A DNA stretch of 64,000 bases from Bacteroidales bacterium (lineage in GTDB: Bacteria > Bacteroidota > Bacteroidia > Bacteroidales > F082), in NCBI GenBank assembly GCA_021647205.1, contig JAKIVD010000005.1, positions 92,041 to 156,040 on the forward strand, given 5' to 3'. The position numbers and the translations under genes are program-made. Shown here one piece after another: positions 50,223-59,253 of the stretch. The notes below the pieces were generated by a model that did not search any database, was not told the origin of the DNA, and was given only the letters and a program-made list of their open reading frames with translations. Numbering within the stretch: the first letter of the stretch is position 1; each line of letters opens with the position of its first letter.

Positions 50223-52456
50223 CTTCCACTATTAAAATCGATAAAATCCCGGTGCGATTTATACAGGTTTACCGCCTGCAGCACCAGTTGTTTGCTTTCG
50301 CTGACAAGATTCAGGAAAAGCATGGTATTCTTGGTTCCCACCTCGGCATTTTTCAATCGCCTGATTTGCTTTTTGTTGACCTGCGCAATTTTTTCCATAT
50401 ACAACTGGCTCAGCTTCAATATTTCCTGCTGAGAGCTGAAATCGCTGGTCTCCATGCTTTTAATGATTTTGTTCAGCAATTCCTCGTGCAATTTATGGAG
50501 TTCCCGCAGTTCGTTAACCTGCTCTTTGAGCAAGGGTTTGTGGTTGTTGTCAACGTGCTCGAATGCCGGCCCGACAATAAACGAAATACTGTGCAGCATC
50601 TCCCGCATATAATCCAATACTTCAACAAAATAATAAGCTGTATCCATCGACTCCTCACGAAGTTTGTCCACAATCACGTTGAGGTGATCTTTCAGGTACT
50701 TTGTTTTCGAGGTGATTTTATCAATGTCCTTTTTCGTGCTTTTTAGTTTCTTTACGTCTTCCGCTTCTATTCCATCAATAAAATTGGCATATTGCTCAAT
50801 TATTTTCTGCAGGTTGCGGATGATTGTCCTGGTAGACTTAGCAGCAATGTTTTCTTCGGATATTTCGTCGATGCTTTGTTCTTTTTCTTCTGATTGCTCA
50901 GCGGCTTTTTTATGAATGCCATGTGTACGGTAAATGATATAAATAACGACCAGCACCATTCCGAATATGGCGTACAACTCTCCAAAATGAAACAGGTAAA
51001 CCATAATAAACGCCACAGTAAAAGCACTGATGGCCGTTAAAAACCATCCACCGATGACGGCAAAGACACCGGATATACGGTAAACCGCACTTTCACGGTC
51101 CCAGGCATTGTCGGCAAGGGATGTTCCCATTGCCACCATGAAGGTTACATAAGTGGTTGACAAGGGAAGTTTCAGCGAAGTGCCAAAAGCAATGAGCACA
51201 CTGGCCACAGTCAGGTTGACCGATGCCCTGACCAGGTCGAACATGGGCGGATCCTTCTCCTCTTTTTCTTCTTTGTGGGGCTCAAACTGTTTTTGCATCC
51301 TGTCAACCATTCCTGCCGGCAACACCTTTCTTATACCGTTTGACATACTCAGTGAGCCACGGACGAGCAGTTTGGAAACACGCGTTGACCTAAACCGTTC
51401 GTCACCTTCATCCTGACGGCTCAAATCCAAAGAAGTTCGAATGACCGATTTGGCTTTTTTGGAAACAAACAGGGTAATGACCATGATGAAACCCGCTATA
51501 ATCAGTAAAATAATGGGTGTGGGCACTTTGCCGGAAAGGCCGTCCATGAGCAACGAACCCGGGTCGGCACTACCGGATGCCTGCAACAGTTCGTATGAAT
51601 TATAACCGGCAATGGGAACGCCGATGAAGTTGACCAGGTCGTTTCCGGCAAAAGCCATGGCGAGGGAGAAAGTTCCGATCAGCACTATCAGCTTCAGAAT
51701 ATTTATCCGGAACAACCAGTACAACAGTTGCAAGAGGATGGTCCATCCAAAAAAGCTGTACAGCATAATCATCCCACTGTTCAGGCTAATCCATTCCTTG
51801 ATATCGTCCGACATAAAAGAAGCTCCTTTGGCACCCTTGATAAGGATAAAATAGGTCATCGCCGTAAAAGCAATCCCACCCCATAAAGCGCCAAGGTATT
51901 TAATGCTTTTTTTCAAGTCAAACGAAAAGGCCAGTCGCGTAATGTATTGAATTAAAGCCCCTACCGTAAAGGCAATGCCCACCGAGAGCAGGATGCCGGA
52001 AATAATGGCCAGCGCTTTTGATGAATTGATGAAGTCGCCGATTTCATGTGGGCTGTCGCCCACAAACAGTTTAATGGAAGCCATGGCAACCGCAGCACCG
52101 AGTAGTTCAAAAACAATTGAAACAGTTGTAGAAGTAGGCAAACCGGCAGTATTGTAAACATCAAGCAGGATAACGTCGGTTATCATTACTGCCATGAAAA
52201 TAATCATGATTTCAGTAAAGTAAAACATGCCCGGGTTGAAAATACCCTTCCGCGCCACTTCCATCATGCCACTGGAGAATACTGCCCCAAACAGAATACC
52301 CACAGCCGCAACGGCCATAATGACACGGAAAGAAGCCACTTTCGATCCGATGGCAGAGTTCAGAAAGTTTACCGCGTCGTTACTCACACCAACAATCAGG
52401 TCGGAGGCTGCAAGTAAAAACAAGATGATTACTATGACTAAGTAAATGGTTTCCAT
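50219..52456 (-). CDS. pit: PiT-family inorganic phosphate transporter with C-terminal PhoU-like domain
   Basis: The protein has 745 residues. The N-terminal half has about 10-12 hydrophobic helices, with the PiT signature (VGVSNDAVNFLNSAIGSKVA, about 24-43) and its inverted-topology partner LIAFGTSLKLPLSTTYVTFMVAMG near 420-445. Residues about 530-745 are charged and helical (TRTIIRNLQKIIEQY ... KQIRRLKNAEVGTKNTML), of the PhoU/DUF47 type that often accompanies PiT proteins and may gate transport. It moves phosphate with H+ or Na+ across the inner membrane. The TTGA overlap with the downstream gene indicates an operon. The upstream 357-bp spacer separates it from the divergent BKACE gene. 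Confidence 0.92.
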   Translation of the reverse strand: METIYLVIVIILFLLAASDLIVGVSNDAVNFLNSAIGSKVASFRVIMAVAAVGILFGAVFSSGMMEVARKGIFNPGMFYFTEIMIIFMAVMITDVILLDVYNTAGLPTSTTVSIVFELLGAAVAMASIKLFVGDSPHEIGDFINSSKALAIISGILLSVGIAFTVGALIQYITRLAFSFDLKKSIKYLGALWGGIAFTAMTYFILIKGAKGASFMSDDIKEWISLNSGMIMLYSFFGWTILLQLLYWLFRINILKLIVLIGTFSLAMAFAGNDLVNFIGVPIAGYNSYELLQASGSADPGSLLMDGLSGKVPTPIILLIIAGFIMVITLFVSKKAKSVIRTSLDLSRQDEGDERFRSTRVSKLLVRGSLSMSNGIRKVLPAGMVDRMQKQFEPHKEEKEEKDPPMFDLVRASVNLTVASVLIAFGTSLKLPLSTTYVTFMVAMGTSLADNAWDRESAVYRISGVFAVIGGWFLTAISAFTVAFIMVYLFHFGELYAIFGMVLVVIYIIYRTHGIHKKAAEQSEEKEQSIDEISEENIAAKSTRTIIRNLQKIIEQYANFIDGIEAEDVKKLKSTKKDIDKITSKTKYLKDHLNVIVDKLREESMDTAYYFVEVLDYMREMLHSISFIVGPAFEHVDNNHKPLLKEQVNELRELHKLHEELLNKIIKSMETSDFSSQQEILKLSQLYMEKIAQVNKKQIRRLKNAEVGTKNTMLFLNLVSESKQLVLQAVNLYKSHRDFIDFNSGS

Positions 52457-52813
52457 AATATTAAATTAATTTGTTTTGGGGCGCAATTAAATAAAAGATT
52501 GCCTTGGGTCAATCAATCCTGTATTAAGAAATTATTAATTCAATTGAAAGCATTTGCAGAATTCTAACAAATGGTAAAGCTAAAAATCTCCCTGAAACAA
52601 GCAGGCTATTGTTCAAATCTCTCGAAAAATGTTAAAAAGTCTGCCGGACTGAGCATTTTCTAAACAGCAAATCAGGCAGTACCCACAACCGAGGCCCCCC
52701 AAAACTATTTGTAACTATTCGTTTCTTTTTTCTTATTTTTGTTAAGGCATTTCACTTTTCAATTGTTCAAGGATTATTAAAATTGTTGGTGTCAGCTGAA
52801 AAATTAGAACATC
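52457..52813. other. 357-bp divergent intergenic region (PiT / BKACE)
   Basis: AT-rich, without a credible gene or RNA. It carries a promoter for the BKACE gene at 52708-52741. No phosphate-responsive box could be recognised by eye for the PiT gene. Confidence 0.5.
52708..52741 (+). promoter_or_regulatory. Promoter of the BKACE gene
   Basis: TTTG at 52708-52711, 22 bp, then TATTTTTG at 52734-52741: a good Bacteroidota match. The leader would be about 65 nt. Confidence 0.55.
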
Positions 52814-53698
52814 ATGGTTGTTAATGATTTAATTGTCAATTTCACACCAACAGGAATGATTCCGTCAAAAACGATGACGCCCCATGTTCCGGTTAGTGTA
52901 TCAGAAATTGTTGAAGTTGTCCATCAGGCCATCGAAACAGGAATAAGTATGGTACATCTTCATGCCCGCAATGAAAAAACCGGGGAACCCACTTACGACG
53001 CAGATATTTACGGGCAAATCATTGGAGGCATCCGGGCTGTTTCCCGGGATTTAATTATCTGTGTTTCGTTAAGCGGGCGGAATTTCAAGTCCTTTGATCA
53101 GCGGTCCGCACCCTTGCAACTTGACGGTGAACTAAAACCTGACATGGGAAGTTTAACACTTAGCTCCTTAAATTTTAACACGACGGAAAGCATAAATTCA
53201 CCTGGTATGATTAAGTCCCTCGCAGTTGAAATGAAAAAACGGGGGATTTTACCTGAGCTTGAAGCCTTTGATTCGGGCATGATCAATTATGCCAAATATC
53301 TTGAAAGAAAAGGCTTGCTGGAACCACCGCATTATTTTAATTTACTCCTGGGAAATATCGCCTGTGCACAGGCCGATATGTTTCACGCCGGCGTCATGAT
53401 AAATGAGCTGCCGGAGAATTCATACTGGAGCCTGGCCGGTATTGGCAGTGCCCAGTTGAAGATGAATGCACTGGCTATTGCCTGCGGAGGGGGTGTCAGG
53501 GTAGGCCTGGAGGACAATATCTGGTACAATAATGCACGAACGAGGCTTGCAACAAATCATGAGCTGATCAGGAGAGTACATAAACTGGCCGAGGCTAATG
53601 AAAGAAAAATTATGCCACCCGGAAAACTCAGAAAGATGCTCCATCTTGAAAGCGGATTCGGAAAATATGGGCGCCCGGTAAAAAATGGGACAGCTTGA
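52814..53698 (+). CDS. BKACE-family (DUF849) beta-keto acid cleavage enzyme
   Basis: The protein has 294 residues, the usual family size. The TIM-barrel features fit 3-keto-5-aminohexanoate cleavage enzyme-like proteins: TPTGMIPSKTMTPHVPVSVSEIVE at the N-terminus, MVHLHARNEKTGEPTYDADIY with metal-binding His residues in HLHAR, ELEAFDSGMI, and GGGVRVGLEDNIWY. These Zn enzymes condense a beta-keto acid with acetyl-CoA to give acetoacetate and a new CoA ester. None of the usual lysine-fermentation partners lies nearby. Its neighbours are a hexapeptide acyltransferase and a glycosyltransferase, so a role in making a surface-glycan acyl group is conceivable but speculative. Confidence 0.88.
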   Translation: MVVNDLIVNFTPTGMIPSKTMTPHVPVSVSEIVEVVHQAIETGISMVHLHARNEKTGEPTYDADIYGQIIGGIRAVSRDLIICVSLSGRNFKSFDQRSAPLQLDGELKPDMGSLTLSSLNFNTTESINSPGMIKSLAVEMKKRGILPELEAFDSGMINYAKYLERKGLLEPPHYFNLLLGNIACAQADMFHAGVMINELPENSYWSLAGIGSAQLKMNALAIACGGGVRVGLEDNIWYNNARTRLATNHELIRRVHKLAEANERKIMPPGKLRKMLHLESGFGKYGRPVKNGTA

Positions 53699-53790
53699 CA
53701 AGCAGCGTTTCGCGTTCTATGGTTTTTGCTCGGGAAAAAGGGCCGTCAAAATAAAATATCACAGGATTATTATCTGAAAAAGCATAGGGC

Positions 53791-54279
53791 ATGGGCATTT
53801 TAAAAAATCTCAGACTACGATTAAAATACAAAGGTGTCAGGTTTTACAATCCTTCACTAACGGAAATCCAAAAGAATGTAACAATTGGGGCCGGCAGCCG
53901 TGTGGGCTCATTCACACTGATTCAGGAAAATGTCCGCATAGGTGCGAATTGCACAATCGGATCGCATTGCAATATCTGCAGTGGTGTGGTTATTGGCAAT
54001 AACGTAAGCATTCAAACCGGCTGCCATATTACTACCGGTGTCCGAATTGAATCGGGTTGTTTTGTTGGCCCGGGGGTGATTACGATGAACGATAAATTCA
54101 TGAATGATCAGATCACACCGCCTGTCATTGGAAGAAACACCAAAATCGGCGGGGGAAGCTGCATCTTGCCGGATGTGGTTATTGGACAGGATGTGTTTAT
54201 CGGGTCAGGGAGCATTGTAACAAAGGACATTAAAGAGAACGGGAAAGTATTTGGCAACCCGGCCAAAGTTGTAAGATGA
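53791..54279 (+). CDS. Left-handed beta-helix acyltransferase (hexapeptide repeat)
   Basis: The protein has 162 residues, almost entirely hexapeptide repeats of the [LIV]G.... type: VTIGAGSRVGSFTLIQENVRIGANCTIGSHCNICSGVVIG ... VFIGSGSIVTKDI. The C-terminal FGNPAKVVR is typical of sugar O- or N-acyltransferases (WbbJ/PglD-like, acetyl-CoA-dependent trimers). The motif IGRNTKIGGGSCILPDVVIG is a good example. It is likely cytoplasmic and would add an acyl group to a nucleotide sugar for a surface polysaccharide. It follows the BKACE gene by 92 bp and is convergent with the glycosyltransferase gene. Confidence 0.88.
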   Translation: MGILKNLRLRLKYKGVRFYNPSLTEIQKNVTIGAGSRVGSFTLIQENVRIGANCTIGSHCNICSGVVIGNNVSIQTGCHITTGVRIESGCFVGPGVITMNDKFMNDQITPPVIGRNTKIGGGSCILPDVVIGQDVFIGSGSIVTKDIKENGKVFGNPAKVVR

Positions 54280-54305
54280 TTCTTTTGTAAAACCACAAAT
54301 GAGCG

Positions 54306-55535
54306 TTAATCTTCATGTGCAGTTTTCCTGACAGCATTGACCAGGCGACGAATAAACCGTAGTGGAGAGAGCAGCAAATAACCGATCCGGTAAGTACGGG
54401 AACTTTTAATTTGACGAACAACGCCTTTCAATTCCCGGATTGTCTTTTCCTGCTGTTGCAACAGGGCATCTTTTTCTCTACTACCGTCCGTGGTGCATAA
54501 TTCTTCTTTACTCTTTTCTATTTTATCCTGAAACAGGATTTTCTTCAGGTGTCGGTATTCATCAAGGATTTTTCTGTCACTTTCGCCAAGGATGGTGATT
54601 TGTTGCAAACCCATTTCAACAACCTCTTGGTAAAGAGCTGTTATCTGCCCAAAAGACAGCTCGAATGCCACCTTCTTTCTTATTTCCAGTGCTGCCCTTT
54701 TATTTTCTACAGGGTCATACTTTTCAATTTCTCGTATAACAGAAGCTTTGTCAATCGGTCTGCTCAGGGTTTTCATTCCAAAATTGTATTTTCTGAAATG
54801 GCCGATATTTTCTACCGTGACCATCCCCCCTAGCCCATGAGTATCGCACAATACTACAGCAGCACCGGTGGCAAGTGCCTCCATCGCAGCTTTCGCTTTG
54901 GCAAAAACAATGTCATAGTTTATCAACAGGTTTTCGGGCTTGTGGATGGCGTTCTTCAATCCAATCCCAATACCGTCAAGTTCGATTCCCTTTTCAGCAC
55001 AAGCTTCCCTGACAAGCTGAAAATAATTATCTTTAGTGGCATAATTACTAAATACCAGCGCTTTGAGCGGCTTATCAGAAAAATGGTTGCGAAGCTTGAA
55101 GCGCGATGTATCAACCCAGTTAAACAATACTTCGGTATCCTCTTTTTCAATTTGATTATCGATTATCAGCCGATCCAAACAGTTATAATCAACTGCAACA
55201 TATTTTAGGATTCGGGAATACTTAGGTGGTGTGTCAACCAGATGTGTTCTGTCGTGAAGAAAATAAACAACAGGCACATCTGGGAAAACGGAAATTACCT
55301 CCATGGCCGGAATAAAATGCTGGGCATGAATAATATCGGGCTGCTCTTTCAGCTCTTCCACAGCATCAACAACATGAACCCCTTCATCTCTTATTTCCTT
55401 TGCTATTGGCCCCAACACAGGCGAGTACACTTCAACATGAAAACCGTGTTTATGCAGTGCGCAGGCAAGGTCCCTAACGTAAACTTCTGTCCCTCCATAG
55501 CTGTGCAGCCAGATATTTGTTATCAGAACTTTCAT
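54306..55535 (-). CDS. Group 1 (GT4-like) glycosyltransferase
   Basis: The protein has 409 residues. The N-terminal half has NIWLHSYGGTEVYVRDLACALHKHGFHVEVYSP and PDIIHAQHF, the donor/acceptor GT-B pattern. The C-terminal half has LVFSNYATKDNYFQLVREACAEKG, then KAKAAMEALATGAAVVLCDTHGLGGMV, which covers the usual EAMACG donor site with changes. After it comes a charged coiled-coil-prone tail (about 340-409, EKTIRELKGVVRQIKSS). It should transfer a hexose from an activated sugar to a glycan acceptor at the inner membrane. The gene is convergent with the acyltransferase gene. Sugar specificity is unknown. Confidence 0.85.
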   Translation of the reverse strand: MKVLITNIWLHSYGGTEVYVRDLACALHKHGFHVEVYSPVLGPIAKEIRDEGVHVVDAVEELKEQPDIIHAQHFIPAMEVISVFPDVPVVYFLHDRTHLVDTPPKYSRILKYVAVDYNCLDRLIIDNQIEKEDTEVLFNWVDTSRFKLRNHFSDKPLKALVFSNYATKDNYFQLVREACAEKGIELDGIGIGLKNAIHKPENLLINYDIVFAKAKAAMEALATGAAVVLCDTHGLGGMVTVENIGHFRKYNFGMKTLSRPIDKASVIREIEKYDPVENKRAALEIRKKVAFELSFGQITALYQEVVEMGLQQITILGESDRKILDEYRHLKKILFQDKIEKSKEELCTTDGSREKDALLQQQEKTIRELKGVVRQIKSSRTYRIGYLLLSPLRFIRRLVNAVRKTAHED

Positions 55536-55919
55536 ATTTTACCCACAAGCTTTTTTATCCTGTATTCGCGCGTATCGTTTTAGCCTGCTTGTAAAAATAC
55601 GCTTTATTCCTTTTCGGAAAATATTAATTCAAAGGATTTATAGCAGAACAGCTTTAGCTGCCACGGGAGGCAAAGCCTTGGAATTAGCAATCTTAATACC
55701 AATCAATTAACAGAACAAACCTTTTGAATCACAATATATATTTTTTAGCGATCTGTAAACTATCTTGCATAGTGGTTGGTTACGAAAAAGCGTATTTTGA
55801 GAAGCCACTACCGGTTACAAATCAAGCTGTGCCCTTGGTTCATTTCAGCCCCAACGGCACTATGCGAACAGTCGGCAGATCTTTCTGGCAGGAAACCCGG
55901 TCGCTTTAAGCCATGCAAT
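55536..55919. other. 384-bp region without a recognised gene
   Basis: It lies between the glycosyltransferase start and the MATE gene end. A 61-codon plus-strand frame exists at 55724-55909, but it resembles no family I know and shows no clear upstream signals. No RNA fold or repeat stands out. Confidence 0.4.
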
Positions 55920-57266
55920 TCAAACACTTTCATCATACTTTACAACAGCACGTTTTTTCCATCGGCCCGTTTTGTAATAAAGATAAGAAGCAAGCACACC
56001 GAAGACCCATGCAATGGGAATTCCCCACCAGATACCGAGGTAACCTAATTTTAACGAAAGAAGGTAAGAAACAGGAATCCGGATAACCCAAAGTGCCAAT
56101 ATGGTAATAAACATAGGAATTATGGTGGCGCCGGCACCCCGCAGTACACCACCCAAAATAAACATCGTGGAAAATATAACATAAAACCCACTCACAACAT
56201 AAAGATAATTCTTGCCGATTTCGATCACTTCCGCATCGTTGGTAAACAAGGCCATCAAAGGCCCGGCAAACAAAATGGAGCCCAGGGATACCAGTACAGA
56301 AATAAGGCTCGTCATCAGCAAGGTGGCATTCAGGCCCCGGCCGATTCGCTCAAATTTATTGGCACCTATATTTTGTCCCACAAAAGTAGAAATGGCCGCA
56401 GAAAAATTCATGGCCGGCATGGCTGCAAACATATCTATGCGCATGGCAATACTGTATGCTGCAATAGTGGCGGTCCCAAACATGCCCACAATCCGGTAGA
56501 GTGCCAGAAACCCAATAGACACAACGGTTTGCTGAACACCTGAGGGCAACCCGATGCGAAGGCTTTTTCTAAATATTTCCTTGTCGAAGCGCATTTTCAA
56601 GGGCGAAAAATCAAGAAAACTGTGGTAACGGTTCAGGTAGTAGGCAATGCTAAAAAATGCACCACCCTGTGAAATAACCGTCGCGGCAGCAACCCCCTTT
56701 ATGCCCCATTTGAAGACCATGACAAACAAAAGGTCAAGGGCTATATTAATCAGGGTTGCAACGATTAAAAAGTACAGTGGGGTTTTTGAATCGCCAAGCC
56801 CGCGCAAAACGGCACTGGTTCCCTGGAAGCCAAAAAAGAAAATGAAGCCGAAAGCATAAACATTGAAATAATCGATGGCCAGCGGAATCACATCGTCGGG
56901 CAGGCTGAGCAGGGCAAAGATGTATTTGCTCCCCCACATCCCGGCCACAGTGAGGAACAAGGCAGCGGCAAACATGAAAATATAAAGGGTATCGATGGCA
57001 CGTTTGACCTTGTCCATTTGTTTGGCGCCAAAATACTGGGATACTATCACCGTCGAGCCAATGGCAATACCAACCACGAATGAGATCAAGGCAAAAATGA
57101 GGGGGAAATTTGCGCCCACTGCCGCCAGTGCTGCTTTGCCCAGTACCTTCCCGATAATGATACTGTCAACAACATTGTACATTTGTTGAAAAACATTGCC
57201 AAGGAGCATAGGCAATGCAAAGTTCATTATAAGCTTTCCTTCTTTTCCGCTGGTGAGATCTTTCAA
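55920..57266 (-). CDS. MATE-family efflux transporter
   Basis: This 448-residue inner-membrane protein has 12 hydrophobic helices. The N-terminal block MNFALPMLLGNVFQQMYNVVDSIIIGKVLGKAALAAVGANFP and its internal repeat around 230-300 (GLPSGVQQTVVSIGFLALYRIVG ... AYSIAMRIDMFAAMPAMNFSAAISTFVGQNIGA) are characteristic. MATE proteins export cationic drugs or metabolites using an H+ or Na+ gradient. It starts 9 bp after the pcm stop, so the two form one operon. Substrate unknown. Confidence 0.93.
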   Translation of the reverse strand: MKDLTSGKEGKLIMNFALPMLLGNVFQQMYNVVDSIIIGKVLGKAALAAVGANFPLIFALISFVVGIAIGSTVIVSQYFGAKQMDKVKRAIDTLYIFMFAAALFLTVAGMWGSKYIFALLSLPDDVIPLAIDYFNVYAFGFIFFFGFQGTSAVLRGLGDSKTPLYFLIVATLINIALDLLFVMVFKWGIKGVAAATVISQGGAFFSIAYYLNRYHSFLDFSPLKMRFDKEIFRKSLRIGLPSGVQQTVVSIGFLALYRIVGMFGTATIAAYSIAMRIDMFAAMPAMNFSAAISTFVGQNIGANKFERIGRGLNATLLMTSLISVLVSLGSILFAGPLMALFTNDAEVIEIGKNYLYVVSGFYVIFSTMFILGGVLRGAGATIIPMFITILALWVIRIPVSYLLSLKLGYLGIWWGIPIAWVFGVLASYLYYKTGRWKKRAVVKYDESV

Positions 57267-57275
57267 AAGTCAATT

Positions 57276-57923
57276 TTAATCGTTTGCTTTGTTTTGCAGC
57301 ATGGGCACAAAGCGAAAGTCGCCAAACTCTTCTGTTTCAAACTGGCCGTTTTCCAGTTTTCTCATCCTGATCATGGTTTGCACATCACCCCGGCCAATCG
57401 GTGCTACCAGTAATCCGCCGGGCTTTAATTGGGTCAATAAGGATTCCGGGATTTCAGGGGCAGCAGCCGTAATTAAAATACTGTCGAAGGGGGCAAATGC
57501 CGGGACGCCTTTCGCCCCATCACCATAAAACAACCGGATGTTGTAGCCAAGTTTATTCAGGAATTCCTTGGTTTTCAGGTACAGTTTCCTTTGCCGCTCG
57601 ATGGAAAACACCTTGGCACCCATTTCGGCCAGCACGCAGGCCTGATAACCTGATCCTGTTCCAATTTCCAATATCTTGTGGGCGGGACGAACAGCCAGCA
57701 ACTCCGATTGAAAAGCCACCGTATAAGGCTGCGAGATGGTTTGTCCCGAACCAATGGGGAAGGGCTTGTCGTCATAGGCAAACTCCAGAAAAGAAGAATC
57801 CAGAAAATAGTGCCGCGGTACGGCATCCAGGGCGGCCAGCACCCGTTCATCCTGTATCCCTTTTTTCCTGATGCTGTCCACCAGCTTCTTGCGCATTCCT
57901 TTGTGACGGTACGAATCAAGCAT
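57276..57923 (-). CDS. pcm: Protein-L-isoaspartate O-methyltransferase
   Basis: The protein has 215 residues. It repairs damaged proteins by SAM-dependent methylation of L-isoaspartyl residues, which then revert to aspartate. The family fingerprints are complete: RVLAALDAVPRHYFLD, DKPFPIGSGQTISQPYTVAFQSELL, ILEIGTGSGYQACVLAEMGAKVFSIE (SAM loop) and LTQLKPGGLLVAPIG. The length is typical. It is the first gene of the pcm-MATE pair. Confidence 0.95.
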   Translation of the reverse strand: MLDSYRHKGMRKKLVDSIRKKGIQDERVLAALDAVPRHYFLDSSFLEFAYDDKPFPIGSGQTISQPYTVAFQSELLAVRPAHKILEIGTGSGYQACVLAEMGAKVFSIERQRKLYLKTKEFLNKLGYNIRLFYGDGAKGVPAFAPFDSILITAAAPEIPESLLTQLKPGGLLVAPIGRGDVQTMIRMRKLENGQFETEEFGDFRFVPMLQNKAND

Positions 57924-58177
57924 GTCTTAAAAAAATATTCTTTGCCCGTTTCGCATGGCGGACGGTGCATTACTGTAAATAAATTCTGTGCGAAAGTAAG
58001 AAAGTTTGACTTGTTGCATTTATAATTTAAGGGTAAAACAAACAGGGGGGGGTACCGGAGGAATTGGTTTTTACTTTCATAAGCATGATAGAAAAACAAA
58101 ATTTGCTGTTCCTGTGAAACCGTGTTCAATTTGCTGGCAAGTCCTTGTTTTTATCGAAAAAGGAGTTGAAAAAAACT

Positions 58178-58185
58178 TACCTTTG
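58178..58185 (+). promoter_or_regulatory. Possible -7 element of the Gfo/Idh gene
   Basis: TACCTTTG matches TAnnTTTG, 13-16 bp before the two candidate ATGs at 58199 and 58202. No well-spaced TTTG upstream. An ATG-less extension upstream would overlap this box. Confidence 0.3.
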
Positions 58186-58198
58186 GCAAAATTTTTTC

Positions 58199-59188
58199 AT
58201 GATGCTAAAAATAGGCGTGCTTGGTGTCGGCCACCTGGGAAAGATACACCTGAACTGTATCAAAAACATTGATGATTACGAACTTGCCGGTTTTTACGAC
58301 CCGGACGTGGGGAAAGTAAAAGAAGCAAAAGAAGAATACGGCCTGCGTAGTTTCGATAGTATTGAAAGCCTGATAGAAACTGTTGATGTAGTGGATATTG
58401 TAACGCCAACCATTTCGCATTTTACCTGCGCTGCCAAAGCCATCAAAAAATCGCGGCATGTTTTTATCGAAAAGCCCATTGCGGCAACTGCTGACGAAGC
58501 CCGGCAACTGATAGAACTGACGGCAGAAGCCAATGTCAAAATCCAGGTAGGGCATGTGGAGCGTTTCAATCCGGCGTTTACGGCCGCAGCCGGAGCCATC
58601 AACAAGCCTATGTTCATGGAATGTCACCGCCTGGCACAATTCAACCCGCGGGGCACGGATGTCCCGGTCGTGCTCGACCTGATGATACACGATATCGATA
58701 TCATCCTCAGCGTTGTAAAATCAAACATCCGAAAGGTACATGCCAGTGGCGTGAATGTGGTGAGTGATACTCCCGACATTGCCAACGCGCGCCTTGAATT
58801 TGACAATGGTGCAGTGGCCAATTTGACGGCCAGCCGTATTTCATTGAAAAATATGCGCAAAACCCGGTTCTTCCAAAAAGATGCGTACATCACGGTTGAC
58901 TTTCTCGACAAGGTAACGGAAATCGTCAGGATGGACGAGATCACGGAAACACCAAAAGACCCCTTCGCCATCATATTGGATTTGGGTGCTGACAAGGTTA
59001 AAAAACGTATCTTCTTTGACAAACCCGAAATCAAACCCGTGAATGCCATTGAGGAAGAGTTGCGCAGCCTTGCCAGGGCCATCCAGAACAATACCGCAAC
59101 ACGTGTTACGATTAATGACGGCTTCCGGGCACTGGAACTGGCACAGATGATCGTGGACAAAATCAATGCCTCCTCCAACAATTTGTAA
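58199..59188 (+). CDS. Gfo/Idh/MocA-family oxidoreductase
   Basis: The protein has 329 residues from ATG 58199 (ATG 58202 is equally possible, MLKIGVLG). The N-terminal Rossmann domain has KIGVLGVGHLGKIHLNCIKN (dinucleotide loop) and FIEKPIAATADEA, the family EKP signature with the active Lys at about 100. A C-terminal alpha/beta substrate domain follows. It oxidises or epimerises a sugar or nucleotide sugar with NAD(P). It is followed by a lipoprotein gene and a polyprenyl glycosylphosphotransferase gene in the same direction, which suggests surface-glycan precursor synthesis. Exact substrate unknown. Confidence 0.9.
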   Translation: MMLKIGVLGVGHLGKIHLNCIKNIDDYELAGFYDPDVGKVKEAKEEYGLRSFDSIESLIETVDVVDIVTPTISHFTCAAKAIKKSRHVFIEKPIAATADEARQLIELTAEANVKIQVGHVERFNPAFTAAAGAINKPMFMECHRLAQFNPRGTDVPVVLDLMIHDIDIILSVVKSNIRKVHASGVNVVSDTPDIANARLEFDNGAVANLTASRISLKNMRKTRFFQKDAYITVDFLDKVTEIVRMDEITETPKDPFAIILDLGADKVKKRIFFDKPEIKPVNAIEEELRSLARAIQNNTATRVTINDGFRALELAQMIVDKINASSNNL

Positions 59189-59253
59189 CAATTTTCAGTC
59201 AGTTGACAATATCATTCACAAAGTCCCGTTTAATCAATTAAAGCCAGCCAGGA

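Noticed and set aside
55724..55909. 61-codon open frame in the 384-bp spacer
   Set aside because: No similarity to a known family, no clear start signals, and codon use does not stand out.
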